Of a DNA stretch of 64,000 nucleotides, positions 15,936 through 24,340 are shown piece by piece. The translations under genes and the position numbers were made by a program. Positions within the stretch are counted from its first letter, which is position 1; each line of letters begins with the position of its first letter. Location of the stretch: NCBI RefSeq assembly GCF_015471405.1, contig NZ_BLVZ01000010.1:186001-250000 (forward strand), written 5' to 3'. A model generated the notes under the pieces. The model did no database searches. It was not told where the DNA came from and saw only the letters and a list, made by a program, of their open reading frames with translations. The DNA comes from Pseudomonas cichorii. Lineage in GTDB: Bacteria > Pseudomonadota > Gammaproteobacteria > Pseudomonadales > Pseudomonadaceae.

Positions 15936-17390
15936 ATGGCGTTGCCGACCCTCCGCATCATCGGTTTCATCATCGGCATATTCCTGATCACTCTGGCGGT
16001 TGCCATGATCGTGCCCATGGCAACACTCGTCATATACGAGCGTTTCGAAGACCTGCGCTCCTTTCTGTGGGCCAGCGCCATTACCTTCATCGCGGGCCTG
16101 GCGCTTGTGGTGCCGGGCCGGCCGGAGCATGTCCATCTGCGTCCGCGGGACATGTACATGCTCACGGTTTCCAGCTGGATCATCGTCTGCATCTTCGCCG
16201 CCCTGCCCTTCCTGCTGACCCAGCACATCAGCTACACCGATTCGTTCTTCGAGAGCATGTCGGGGATCACCGCCACTGGCTCGACCGTGCTCAGCAATCT
16301 GGACAGCGCGTCTCCGGGGATTCTCATCTGGCGCTCCATGCTGCACTGGCTGGGCGGCATCGGCTTCATCGGCATGGCGGTAGCGATCCTGCCCCTGCTG
16401 CGCATCGGCGGCATGCGCCTGTTCCAGACCGAGTCCTCCGACCGCTCGGAAAAGGTCATGCCACGCTCACATATGGTGGCCAAGTTCATCGTCCTGGCCT
16501 ACGTCGGCTTTACCGCTCTGGGCAGCCTTGCCTTCTGGGCGGCGGGCATGAGCCTGTTCGACGCAATCAACCATGCGATGTCTGCGATCTCCACAGGCGG
16601 TTTCTCCACCTCCGATCTTTCCCTGGCCAAGTGGCCACAGCCTGCCGTGCATTGGGTCGCAATCGTGGTGATGATCCTCGGCAGCCTGCCCTTTACGCTG
16701 TACGTGGCAACACTGCGCGGCAATCGCAAGGCGTTGATCAAGGATGAACAGGTTCAAGGGTTGCTCGGCCTGCTACTGGTCACCTGGCTCATGATGACTC
16801 TGTGGTACGGCGCGACCACCGACCTGCCCTGGAGCGACGCACTGCGTCACGTGGCCTTGAACGTGACCTCGGTCGTCACCACCACCGGCTTCGCACTGGG
16901 CGACTACAGCCTGTGGGGCAATTTCTCGCTGATGCTGTTTTTCTATCTGGGCTTCATTGGTGGCTGCTCCGGCTCGACCGCCGGTGGCGTGAAGATATTT
17001 CGCTTCCAGGTGGCCTATATCCTGCTGCGCGCCAACCTCAATCAGTTGATCCACCCGCGCGCCGTCATCAAGCAGAAGTACAACGGGCACAGGCTCGACG
17101 ACGAAATCGTACGTTCGATCCTGACCTTTTCGTTCTTCTTCACCATCACCATCTGCGTGATCGCGCTGCTGCTTTCACTGCTGGGCCTGGACTGGATGAC
17201 TGCCCTGACCGGTGCTGCAAGCACGGTTTCAGGCGTGGGCCCTGGGCTGGGAGAAATCATCGGGCCAGCGGGCAACTTCTCCACTCTGCCGGATGCTGCG
17301 AAATGGATTCTGTCCGCTGGCATGCTGCTGGGCCGTCTGGAGATCATCACTGTTCTGGTGCTTTGCGTACCGGCATTCTGGCGGCACTGA
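15936..17390 (+). CDS. trkH: Trk-system potassium transporter membrane subunit TrkH
   Basis: A 484-residue potassium channel-like protein with four pore-loop repeats, normal length for TrkH. Selectivity-filter segments are visible as SGITATGSTVL, SAISTGGFSTSD, SVVTTTGFALGD and TVSGVGPGLG. It needs the cytoplasmic NAD-binding TrkA, encoded elsewhere. It is transcribed alone after a short AT-rich gap. Confidence 0.95.
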   Translation: MALPTLRIIGFIIGIFLITLAVAMIVPMATLVIYERFEDLRSFLWASAITFIAGLALVVPGRPEHVHLRPRDMYMLTVSSWIIVCIFAALPFLLTQHISYTDSFFESMSGITATGSTVLSNLDSASPGILIWRSMLHWLGGIGFIGMAVAILPLLRIGGMRLFQTESSDRSEKVMPRSHMVAKFIVLAYVGFTALGSLAFWAAGMSLFDAINHAMSAISTGGFSTSDLSLAKWPQPAVHWVAIVVMILGSLPFTLYVATLRGNRKALIKDEQVQGLLGLLLVTWLMMTLWYGATTDLPWSDALRHVALNVTSVVTTTGFALGDYSLWGNFSLMLFFYLGFIGGCSGSTAGGVKIFRFQVAYILLRANLNQLIHPRAVIKQKYNGHRLDDEIVRSILTFSFFFTITICVIALLLSLLGLDWMTALTGAASTVSGVGPGLGEIIGPAGNFSTLPDAAKWILSAGMLLGRLEIITVLVLCVPAFWRH

Positions 17391-17448
17391 TGCAAGGCTT
17401 GCCCTCACTCGGCTAGACTCAGGTCAGACCGACATGAGGGTGGGCATC

Positions 17449-17760
17449 ATGGATCACGTCAAACAGTTCACGAGCTTCGCTGAGTTCTATCCTTTCTATC
17501 TGCAGGAACACCGCAGCAGCACCAGCCGACGCCTGCACTTCATCGGCACCAGTCTGGTGATCTTCCTGTTGGCATTTGGAATCGGCAGCGGCAGATGGTG
17601 GCTGTTGTGGCTACTGCCCGTTGCCGGTTACGGCTTTGCATGGGCGGGGCATTTCTTCTTCGAGAAAAACCGGCCGGCCACTTTCAAGCACCCGTTCTAC
17701 AGCCTGCTCGGCGACTTCGTCATGTACCGGGACATGCTGCTGGGCAAGGTGCCGTTCTAG
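17449..17760 (+). CDS. Mpo1-like (DUF962) membrane protein
   Basis: A 103-residue protein with two or more hydrophobic segments (about 30-65) and the DUF962 opening FYPFYLQEH followed by RRLHFIGT. The yeast homologue Mpo1 is an iron-dependent dioxygenase of 2-hydroxy fatty acids; conserved histidines here (H20, H30, H49) could bind the metal. The start at 17449 follows a GAGGGT site; the longer frame upstream overlaps trkH. It is convergent with the phosphoesterase gene by 6 bases. Confidence 0.82.
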   Translation: MDHVKQFTSFAEFYPFYLQEHRSSTSRRLHFIGTSLVIFLLAFGIGSGRWWLLWLLPVAGYGFAWAGHFFFEKNRPATFKHPFYSLLGDFVMYRDMLLGKVPF

Positions 17761-17766
17761 ACAGCA

Positions 17767-18588
17767 TCAAACGACCGACTCAGCGACCGGCTCCTGCGGC
17801 GCAGCAGCCTTTTGCTGAAGATGCGCATCGGCCAGACGAAACAGTTCGATGGTACCGTCCAGATGCTCGATCAAGGCGGTGCAGGACTCTACCCAATCGC
17901 CACAATTGAGGTATTCCACTTCTCCAACCATGCGAATTTCAGCGTGGTGGATATGCCCGCACACCACGCCATCGAGCCCGCGCTTCACACATTCGTGGGC
18001 GATGGCTTCCTCGAAGTCGCTGATGAAATTCACCGCCGTCTTGACCTTGTGCTTCAGATACGCCGACAGCGACCAGTAACCGTAGCCATATTTTGCCCGC
18101 CAGTGGTTGAGCCAGCGATTGAGAGTCAGCGTGAACTCGTAGGCCGAATCCCCCAGAAAAGCCAGCCAGCGGTGATAGCGCGTGATGACGTCGAACTGAT
18201 CGCCATGAATCACCAGCAATCGACGGCCGTCCGCCGTCACGTGCTCGACTTCATCCACAAGCTGGATATTGCCCAGGATCAGCTTCGAGTAACGGCGCAG
18301 GAACTCATCATGGTTCCCGGTGATGTAAATCACCTCGGTGCCGCGCTTGCTCATGGTCAGCAAGCGGCGAATCACGTTGGTGTGCGCCTGAGGCCAGTAC
18401 ATGCCGCTGCGCAGCTTCCAGCCGTCTATGATGTCGCCGACCAGATAAACCTTGTCGGCCTGATAGCGCTTGAGGAAAGCCGACAGATGTTCAGCCTGAC
18501 AATCGCGAGTGCCCAGATGCACATCTGAAATCCACAAGGTCCGCACACGTTGCTTGGAGCTGGGTTTGGCAAGCTGAGCACTGCTCAT
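17767..18588 (-). CDS. LpxH-like calcineurin-fold UDP-2,3-diacylglucosamine phosphoesterase family protein
   Basis: A 273-residue metallophosphoesterase with the full motif set: DVHLG (22-26), GDIIDGW (51-57), GNHDEFLRR, HGDQFD and CGHIHH. It is longer than LpxH (about 240) and more like the LpxH2/YbbF-related branch found beside true LpxH in Pseudomonas. Its substrate is therefore uncertain; UDP-diacylglucosamine or another phospho-ester is possible. GGAGG 6 bases before the ATG fixes the start. Confidence 0.85.
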   Translation of the reverse strand: MSSAQLAKPSSKQRVRTLWISDVHLGTRDCQAEHLSAFLKRYQADKVYLVGDIIDGWKLRSGMYWPQAHTNVIRRLLTMSKRGTEVIYITGNHDEFLRRYSKLILGNIQLVDEVEHVTADGRRLLVIHGDQFDVITRYHRWLAFLGDSAYEFTLTLNRWLNHWRAKYGYGYWSLSAYLKHKVKTAVNFISDFEEAIAHECVKRGLDGVVCGHIHHAEIRMVGEVEYLNCGDWVESCTALIEHLDGTIELFRLADAHLQQKAAAPQEPVAESVV

Positions 18589-18721
18589 GGGAAGACCTCC
18601 GGCAGGTTTTCCACGAGAGTGCGGCATATGGGTTAACTGGATGTGACACCGATATGACCGTGTAATGACATACTCCGCCCCTGCCATGAACTCACACACT
18701 TCACTGCTTTCAGGGATCAGA

Positions 18722-19609
18722 ATGAATCAGCGCTCCGCCCTCGGCGCCTTGCATATCGGCGCCCTGATGTTTGGCCTTGCCGGTGTACTCGGCAAGCTGG
18801 CTGCCGCCTCGCCTTCGGTCATCGTTTTCGGACGCGCAGCCTTTGCAGCGGTTGCCTTGTGGCTCTTCATCCATTTCGCCCGCAATACCGCCTGGGCATC
18901 TCTGCGCATAAGGCATTGGGCACAACTGCTGCTCAGCGGTGTGTTGCTGAGTGCCCATTGGGTCACGTTCTTCATGGCGGTGAAAATATCGGGCGTGGCG
19001 GTTGCGACTCTGGGCTTTGCCAGCTTTCCGGCCTTTACGGTCATTCTCGAAGGCCTGTTCTTTCGCGAACGGATTCGCCTCACGGAAATTCTTCTCGTGG
19101 TGCTGGTCAGTGCCGGGCTGATACTTGTGACACCGGATTTCGACCTTGCCAGCGAGGCGACCACGGGCCTGCTCTGGGCCATATTTTCGGGGCTGACATT
19201 CTCGCTGCTGTCACTGGTCAATCGCGCAAGCTCTGCACATGTCCCCCCGGTGCAGGCTGCGTTGTGCCAGAACCTGATCGTAGCGGTCTGCCTGTTGCCT
19301 GCTGCGGCCGGTGAACTGGGTGATGTCTCAAGGCTGGACTGGCTGTGGATCGGGCTGCTTGGCGTATTTTGCACAGGTGTGGCACACAGCCTGTTCGTCG
19401 CCAGTCTGGCGGTGATAAAGGCAAGAATGGCAGCGATAGTGTTCGCCATGGAGCCGATCTATGGCATTGCTTTCGCCTGGCTGATATTTGCCGAAAGCCC
19501 CTCGCCGAGAATGCTGCTGGGGGGCGCCTTGATCATTAGCGCCATCATGGTTTCAGGGCTGATGAATCGATCGGACACCACGCCCTCGGCCACCGCCAGG
19601 ACTCACTGA
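18722..19609 (+). CDS. EamA/DMT-family transporter
   Basis: A 295-residue membrane protein with ten predicted helices in two EamA halves (about 10-135 and 150-280). The family exports amino acids, nucleotides or metabolites; no feature here fixes the substrate. The start at 18722 follows AGGGATCAG; upstream in-frame ATGs at 18665 and 18686 have poorer context. Its 3' end overlaps the selW-like gene by 7 bases, tail to tail. Confidence 0.85.
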   Translation: MNQRSALGALHIGALMFGLAGVLGKLAAASPSVIVFGRAAFAAVALWLFIHFARNTAWASLRIRHWAQLLLSGVLLSAHWVTFFMAVKISGVAVATLGFASFPAFTVILEGLFFRERIRLTEILLVVLVSAGLILVTPDFDLASEATTGLLWAIFSGLTFSLLSLVNRASSAHVPPVQAALCQNLIVAVCLLPAAAGELGDVSRLDWLWIGLLGVFCTGVAHSLFVASLAVIKARMAAIVFAMEPIYGIAFAWLIFAESPSPRMLLGGALIISAIMVSGLMNRSDTTPSATARTH

Positions 19610-19905
19610 GTATCGGGTTGGCCCGACCTGTCGTTATGACCCAGATCGCGCAGAGGATCAATCTGGTCGCGCACTCGCTGCTTGAGAACCTTGGCTTCCG
19701 GAAACCCGCCATCGGCCTTGCGCTCCCAGATCTGCACACCATCGCAGGTGATGCGAAATACCCCGCCCGTACCCGGTTCCAGGGAAACTTTACCGAGATC
19801 GTCCGAGAACGTGCTCAATAACTCCTGGGCCAGCCAGGCCGCACGCAACAGCCACTGGCATTGGGTGCAATAGGTAATGACGACTTCAGCTTTTTCGACT
19901 GACAT
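19603..19905 (-). CDS. SelT/SelW/SelH-family (Rdx) thioredoxin-like protein
   Basis: A 100-residue Rdx-type protein. The redox motif is C13-T-Q-C16 in TYCTQCQWLLRA, with cysteine where some homologues use selenocysteine. The later GTGGVFRITCDG segment is the family beta-hairpin. The start at 19905 gives the standard MSVEKAEVVITYC N terminus. Function in bacteria is unknown; redox buffering is proposed for the family. Confidence 0.85.
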   Translation of the reverse strand: MSVEKAEVVITYCTQCQWLLRAAWLAQELLSTFSDDLGKVSLEPGTGGVFRITCDGVQIWERKADGGFPEAKVLKQRVRDQIDPLRDLGHNDRSGQPDTQ

Positions 19906-20037
19906 GAACGGACTCTTCAAGACAAATCAATTGAGGTACCCACAATAGAGCACATGATAAACATTCCTTGTTTTCATGACGTTTGTGGAACTCCGTTTTT
20001 TAACTGCCCACCCATCAATAGTAGCCACAAGCCTTGA

Positions 20038-20158
20038 TGCGCATCTATTTGCGCACCCATCTCTAGAAAAAACGCCATAAAAACCGCTACAGCCCTTATG
20101 GATCAAGCCAGTCACCCAACTGCGCACGATATTGCGCATGTGCGCATTTTTTTGCGCA
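20038..20158. promoter_or_regulatory. Three TGCGCA-N6-TGCGCA palindromes, putative sigma54 enhancer sites
   Basis: Pairs at 20038/20050, 20121/20133 and 20141/20153 each have a 12-base period. The 6-N6-6 geometry is like enhancer sites of NtrC-family activators such as TyrR/PhhR (TGTAAA-N6-TTTACA). They lie 85-210 bases upstream of the -24 element, a normal enhancer distance. The cognate activator is not known. Confidence 0.6.
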
Positions 20159-20243
20159 GCTTATCGGAGGTATTTGCTCAAAAAACAATCAAAAATCGCT
20201 CGTTAAAAACATAAGCAATTGATTTAAATAGGGAAATAAATTC

Positions 20244-20259
20244 AGGCACGACTCTTGAT
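20244..20259 (+). promoter_or_regulatory. Near-consensus sigma54 (RpoN) promoter
   Basis: AGGCACGACTCTTGAT fits TGGCACG-N4-TTGCW at all but two positions (T to A at the first base; GC to GA in the -12 element), with exact spacing. Predicted start near 20271, leaving about a 42-base leader to the ATG at 20313. Confidence 0.6.
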
Positions 20260-20312
20260 AGAGGCAATGCCATTCAGCGGGCAGCATCGCCCGCAAGACA
20301 AAGGAACAAGGG

Positions 20313-21194
20313 ATGTTCACACCTGCTCATCAGGCCAATTACATGTTGATCGACGGTGCTCTGCACCCGAACGCCATTCGCCATCTGCAACAGCGGAGCG
20401 AGCCACTGGAAATCGAGCCGCTTTACCTCGGCACAGGCCTGGCCACTCTCAAGGAACAAGGACCGATTCTGGTACACGCGCCTGTCGGCACCTCGCTGAT
20501 TGCCGAATGGCAACAGAGTGCAGTCCAGCACCTGTATGCCAGTGTCTTCACCAGCCAGGCGCCCTTGCGCACGGTCTCCAGCCACCTGCGCCATTTCCTC
20601 CAGCCGCCGGACCATCTGGGCAATCACAGCCTGCTGCGCTTTGCAGACCCCGTCGTGATGTATTTCTGGTTATCGAGCTATCGCCAGGAACATCTGGACT
20701 CATTGCTGGGGCCTGTCACCGACTTATGGATCAAGACACCGATTCATCGCTGGCAACCTGAGCCCGAGTCCCCTTTCACACACTTTGCCCGCCATGGCCC
20801 GCCTCAAGCCTGGGATGCACGTTTTGCGCTACAGGGCGAACAGCAACTGGCCGCATTCGAGCAGTCTTATCGCTGGCTGTTCATCGAGCAGCTTCACGAA
20901 TGGCTCACCGAGAACCACTCATCGGCGTTCGCCAACCAGACGGACGAACAGGTCCGCCGCTGGATGGAACACGTACTGGAAAAAGGCCGGGCATGGGGGC
21001 TGGAAAGTGATTACGCATTCGTGGCGTGGGCGGATGTCTGCCACACCTGGGGCCTGGACTTCATGGATCGGACTGACGGCCCCTATCAGCGCTGGCTGAC
21101 GCTGTTTCCCGACAAGGCACAGTTGCCTCCCGAACTTCGCGTCGAGGCAGTCGCAGCACACGCACGCAGCATCACCGGTGTGCCCCCAGACTGA
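20313..21194 (+). CDS. DUF4123-domain protein (type VI secretion effector-chaperone family)
   Basis: A 293-residue protein with an N-terminal DUF4123 domain (about 10-135): YMLIDGAL, PLYLGTG, GPILVHAP and the downstream SSHLRHFLQ and LLRFADPVVMYFW segments. The C-terminal half is unassigned, rich in Trp and acidic residues. DUF4123 proteins (Tap/Tec/VasW) load effectors onto VgrG tips and are normally next to vgrG and an effector gene; here neither is adjacent. AAGGAA lies upstream of the ATG. The sigma54 promoter in front is consistent with RpoN control of several Pseudomonas type VI systems. Confidence 0.8.
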   Translation: MFTPAHQANYMLIDGALHPNAIRHLQQRSEPLEIEPLYLGTGLATLKEQGPILVHAPVGTSLIAEWQQSAVQHLYASVFTSQAPLRTVSSHLRHFLQPPDHLGNHSLLRFADPVVMYFWLSSYRQEHLDSLLGPVTDLWIKTPIHRWQPEPESPFTHFARHGPPQAWDARFALQGEQQLAAFEQSYRWLFIEQLHEWLTENHSSAFANQTDEQVRRWMEHVLEKGRAWGLESDYAFVAWADVCHTWGLDFMDRTDGPYQRWLTLFPDKAQLPPELRVEAVAAHARSITGVPPD

Positions 21195-21243
21195 CAAGCA
21201 CGCCCCCTTCGGCAACGGCATGCAGCAAGTCGTGCAGCTTGCG

Positions 21244-21287
21244 CATGCCCAGCCTTGATATCACAAGCTCGATTGTGCCTGGGCATG
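21244..21287. terminator. Long hairpin downstream of the DUF4123 gene
   Basis: CATGCCCAG (21244-21252) pairs with CTGGGCATG (21279-21287) and an inner CACAA/TTGTG stem forms within. There is no T-run, so termination is uncertain; it could equally be a regulatory structure of the following gene. Confidence 0.35.
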
Positions 21288-21446
21288 GCACAGTCAGGTC
21301 GAAAACTTACTGATTATAATCAATAAAAGTGATGCATATTTTTTATAATTAACTTAGACCAAAATCGAATTTCACAGGCAGTGCTGCATCACTTTAAGGT
21401 GCTCTGGACAAGGTCGAACGGACCTCTACCATTGGCAGGAGTTGTC

Positions 21447-22535
21447 ATGAGCATCGAATTCATCGGCTATATCGCCACCCAACCCGGTTCTGAAATCCAT
21501 CCACGCAGCGGCCCGACCATTCAGCCCGACTACGTGGAAAAGGTCGCCAAGGCTCATGAAGACGCAGGCTTCGACCGGGCGCTGGTGGCGTATCACTCCA
21601 ATAGCCCTGACAGCGCGTTTGTTGCCGCTCATGCCGCCAGCGTCACGACCAGACTCAAGTTTCTGATTGCCCATCGCCCGGGTTTCATTTCGCCAACCGT
21701 GGCTGCACGCCAGTTCGCGACGCTGGATGTCTTCAATGGCGGGCGCACTGCCGTGCATATCATCACTGGCGGGGATGACAAGGAACTGCGTGCCGATGGC
21801 AGCCATATCGGCAAGGACGAGCGCTATGCCCGCAGCGATGAATACCTGAGCGTGGTGCGCCAGGAATGGACCAGCGACAAGCCGTTCGACCATCAAGGCA
21901 CCTATTACCAGTTTGAAGGCGCTCATTCGCAGGTCAAATCGCCACAGCAGCCGCATATCCCTCTGTACTTCGGTGGCTCATCCGCCGCAGCGATTGCCGT
22001 GGCAGGCAAGCATGCCGATGTCTATGCGCTGTGGGGCGAGACTTACGAGCAGGTGCGCGATGTCGTCAAACAAGTCCGCGCCGAAGCGGCCAAACATGGC
22101 CGCACCATTCGCTTCAGCCTGTCATTGCGTCCGATCCTGGCAGAGACCGAAGAGAAAGCCTGGGCGCGTGCCGACAGCATTCTGGAGAAAGCCACCGCCC
22201 TGGCTCAGAGCAATGGTTTCGTACGTCGCGAACCGCCAAATGAAGGCTCGCGTCGCCTGCTGGCTGCGGCGGCTCAAGGGGCGCGTCTGGACAAACGCCT
22301 GTGGACCGGCATTGCTGGCCTGCTGGGCGCCCAGGGAAATTCCACTTCGCTGGTGGGAACACCGGAGCAAGTCGCTGAAGCACTGCTGGATTATTACGAT
22401 CTGGGAATCACCACGTTCCTGATCCGTGGTTTCGATCCGCTGGACGATGCAATCGATTACGGCAAGAAGCTGATCCCGCTGACTCGGGAACTGGTTGCAG
22501 AACGTGAGCGTCAGGCTCGGGAACGGGTTGCCTGA
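21447..22535 (+). CDS. SsuD-like FMNH2-dependent alkanesulfonate monooxygenase
   Basis: A 362-residue bacterial luciferase-fold (LLM) monooxygenase of the SsuD branch, which releases sulfite from organosulfonates with FMNH2 supplied by a partner reductase. Motifs: HSNSPDSAF (residues 46-54, sulfonate-pocket region), IAHRPGFISPT, HIITGGDDKE and KADVYALWGET-like ADVYALWGET. The start at 21447 follows GGCAGGAG; a longer frame to 21381 lacks a site. No ssuABC or reductase gene is adjacent. The upstream AT-rich gap (21300-21360) is a likely promoter. It opens the sulfur island. Confidence 0.88.
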   Translation: MSIEFIGYIATQPGSEIHPRSGPTIQPDYVEKVAKAHEDAGFDRALVAYHSNSPDSAFVAAHAASVTTRLKFLIAHRPGFISPTVAARQFATLDVFNGGRTAVHIITGGDDKELRADGSHIGKDERYARSDEYLSVVRQEWTSDKPFDHQGTYYQFEGAHSQVKSPQQPHIPLYFGGSSAAAIAVAGKHADVYALWGETYEQVRDVVKQVRAEAAKHGRTIRFSLSLRPILAETEEKAWARADSILEKATALAQSNGFVRREPPNEGSRRLLAAAAQGARLDKRLWTGIAGLLGAQGNSTSLVGTPEQVAEALLDYYDLGITTFLIRGFDPLDDAIDYGKKLIPLTRELVAERERQARERVA

Positions 22536-22554
22536 TACTTAGCCGTCGCGGCCA

Positions 22555-22591
22555 AGGCCCCTCCCACGATTACCCATGCGGGAAGGGGCCT
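22555..22591. terminator. Bidirectional hairpin between ssuD-like and LysR genes
   Basis: AGGCCCCT (22555-22562) pairs with AGGGGCCT (22584-22591), extended inward with one mismatch. It lies between convergent stops at 22535 and 22598; T-runs are poor. Confidence 0.6.
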
Positions 22592-22597
22592 GGTCAT

Positions 22598-23503
22598 TCA
22601 TGCCGCAACCTGTTCCTGCCGCAACGACCTCGCCACCAGACTGCCGAATGATTCCACCGGCCCTTGCAGGTTGCCGAGGAAACGCGGGTAGACCAGCCAC
22701 AAATCCATCACCGGCTTGAAGTCCTTGAGTGGCAGTACCGCCAGTTGCTCGCGATGGGCGCTACGCTCCAGCAATGGACGCGGTACCAGCCCCAGCCCCA
22801 TGCCATCGGCAACCAGACCCAGTTGCAGCTCGGTGCCGAAGGTTTCCAGGTTGACCTTCAGGTTCAGCCCCTGATCGGACAAGGTGCGCTGTAGCCCTGC
22901 ACGAAAGCCACAGCCATCCGGGTTGAGCACCCAGCCCTGTTCATAACAGTCAGCCAGCTTGCCGGGCTTCTTCATCACTGCGTCTTTGGCGCAAACCACC
23001 ACCAGTTCCACCTTGCCGATGGATTGGCCGATGATGTTTTCCGGGAATATCTTGCCTGCCGGGAAAAGCGCTGCCGCCGCATCCAGCTCACCGTTCTCGA
23101 TCTTGCCGATCAGGTTGCTGCCCCAGCCGGTCACCACCTGGGCACGTAAATCCGGGAATTCGCCCCGCAGTTGCTTGAGCGCATCAAGCAGCACCACATC
23201 GCCAATGGTCTGCGGCACACCCAAGCGCAACAAACCGCTGGGCGGTGTATCGCTGGCTACGAGTTCTCGCAACGAGTCCATCTCACGCAGGATCGCCAGG
23301 CACTTTTGATAGACCTGCATGCCGATCGGCGTGGGTTTGAGCGGCTTGGTGTTGCGGTCGAACAACTCGACACCCAGCGCCTGCTCGAAATTCTGTACCC
23401 GGCGGGTAATCGCAGGCTGAGTCAAATCCAGCGAATCCGCCGCATGGCTGATCGACTGACAACGAATCACTGCAACGAAAGCATCGATATCATCAATTTT
23501 CAT
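22598..23503 (-). CDS. LysR-family regulator of the thiol dioxygenase / sulfur genes
   Basis: A 301-residue LysR regulator: winged helix at 1-60 (SISHAADSLDLTQPAITRRVQ is split across the recognition helix) and an effector domain from about 90. The start at 23503 gives MKIDDIDAFVAV; the 15 residues of a longer frame are hydrophobic and atypical. It is divergent from the thiol dioxygenase, which it probably controls. From memory, P. aeruginosa has the same LysR - dioxygenase - rhodanese order (PA2601-PA2603). Confidence 0.88.
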   Translation of the reverse strand: MKIDDIDAFVAVIRCQSISHAADSLDLTQPAITRRVQNFEQALGVELFDRNTKPLKPTPIGMQVYQKCLAILREMDSLRELVASDTPPSGLLRLGVPQTIGDVVLLDALKQLRGEFPDLRAQVVTGWGSNLIGKIENGELDAAAALFPAGKIFPENIIGQSIGKVELVVVCAKDAVMKKPGKLADCYEQGWVLNPDGCGFRAGLQRTLSDQGLNLKVNLETFGTELQLGLVADGMGLGLVPRPLLERSAHREQLAVLPLKDFKPVMDLWLVYPRFLGNLQGPVESFGSLVARSLRQEQVAA

Positions 23504-23587
23504 TCGGACCGCACATAAAAATATAAAAAGAACATAGGCAAAAAGCATAGTGGGATTTCAGGATTCTGAATAGCTGCCTTCACGCGA

Positions 23588-23610
23588 CAAGAGCGAATCA
23601 TTCACGAAAG
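23588..23610. repeat. Degenerate single REP
   Basis: GAGCGAATCATTCACGAAAG differs from the window's REP core (GAGCGAATTCATTCGCGAAA) by a missing T and a G-to-A change. It lies between the divergent LysR and dioxygenase genes. Confidence 0.5.
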
Positions 23611-23731
23611 TCCCGGCTCGCAAAAAAGTATTAAAGAGCTTTTCGTTATAACCTAATCATAAAAAAATAGCATATTAAGATCTCACATTATGTTTACATT
23701 CATTCAGGCATCAACCAGCCCTGGAATGGAT

Positions 23732-24340
23732 ATGACACAGACTCGACACCCGGAACGACTCAGGGCCTTCATCGGAGCACTGGCCGAGCTTATCGATGGC
23801 AACCCGCGCGAGGGAGATCTCTTGCATCGTGGCGGCAAACTGCTTTCACAATTGGTCAGCCATGACGACTGGCTACCTGACGAATTCGCGATCCCCGACC
23901 CGACCCGCTATCAGCAATTCCTGCTGCATGCCGATTCCCGGCAGCGCTTCTCGATTGTCAGCTTCGTATGGGGGCCGGGCCAGAGCACGCCGATTCACGA
24001 CCATCGGGTCTGGGGCCTGATCGGCATGTTGCGTGGCGCCGAATACTCACAGGGTTTCGTTCGCAGCCCCGATGGACGCCTGGAGCGCGAAGGCCCGGCG
24101 ATTCGCCTGGAGCCCGGCCACGTGGAGGCCCTGTCGCCACGCAGCAACGATGTCCACCAGGTCAGTAACGCCTTCAGCGATCAAGTGTCGATCAGCATTC
24201 ATGTCTACGGCGCCAACATCGGCGCGGTAAAGCGTGCCGTCTATGAGCCGGACGGCACCGAAAAACTGTTCATTTCCGGTTATTCCAACGCCTTTCTCCC
24301 GAATATCTGGGACCTGTCAAAAGAGAGCAAAGCCCAATGA
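23732..24340 (+). CDS. 3-mercaptopropionate/cysteine-type thiol dioxygenase
   Basis: A cupin iron enzyme that oxidises a small thiol to its sulfinate. From the start at 23732 (MTQTRHPERL) the iron ligands are H89, H91 (TPIHDHRVWG) and H142 (DVHQVSN), and the Ser-His-Tyr triad is S155, H157, Y159 (SISIHVYG), matching the Pseudomonas 3-mercaptopropionate dioxygenase layout as I remember it. Alternative in-frame starts at 23690 and 23726 have no better ribosome site. Its stop overlaps the rhodanese start by 4 bases (ATGA), so the products are coupled: sulfinate from one, sulfane sulfur handling by the other. Confidence 0.87.
   Translation: MTQTRHPERLRAFIGALAELIDGNPREGDLLHRGGKLLSQLVSHDDWLPDEFAIPDPTRYQQFLLHADSRQRFSIVSFVWGPGQSTPIHDHRVWGLIGMLRGAEYSQGFVRSPDGRLEREGPAIRLEPGHVEALSPRSNDVHQVSNAFSDQVSISIHVYGANIGAVKRAVYEPDGTEKLFISGYSNAFLPNIWDLSKESKAQ

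Larger units (their letters stand above)
19906..20312. other. AT-rich control region upstream of the DUF4123 gene
   Basis: A 407-base gap, distinctly more AT-rich than its surroundings. It holds six TGCGCA palindromes (20038, 20050, 20121, 20133, 20141, 20153) arranged as three TGCGCA-N6-TGCGCA pairs and a sigma54-type promoter (20244-20259). No convincing coding frame is present: a short - strand frame at 19927-20139 has no recognisable product. Confidence 0.7.
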
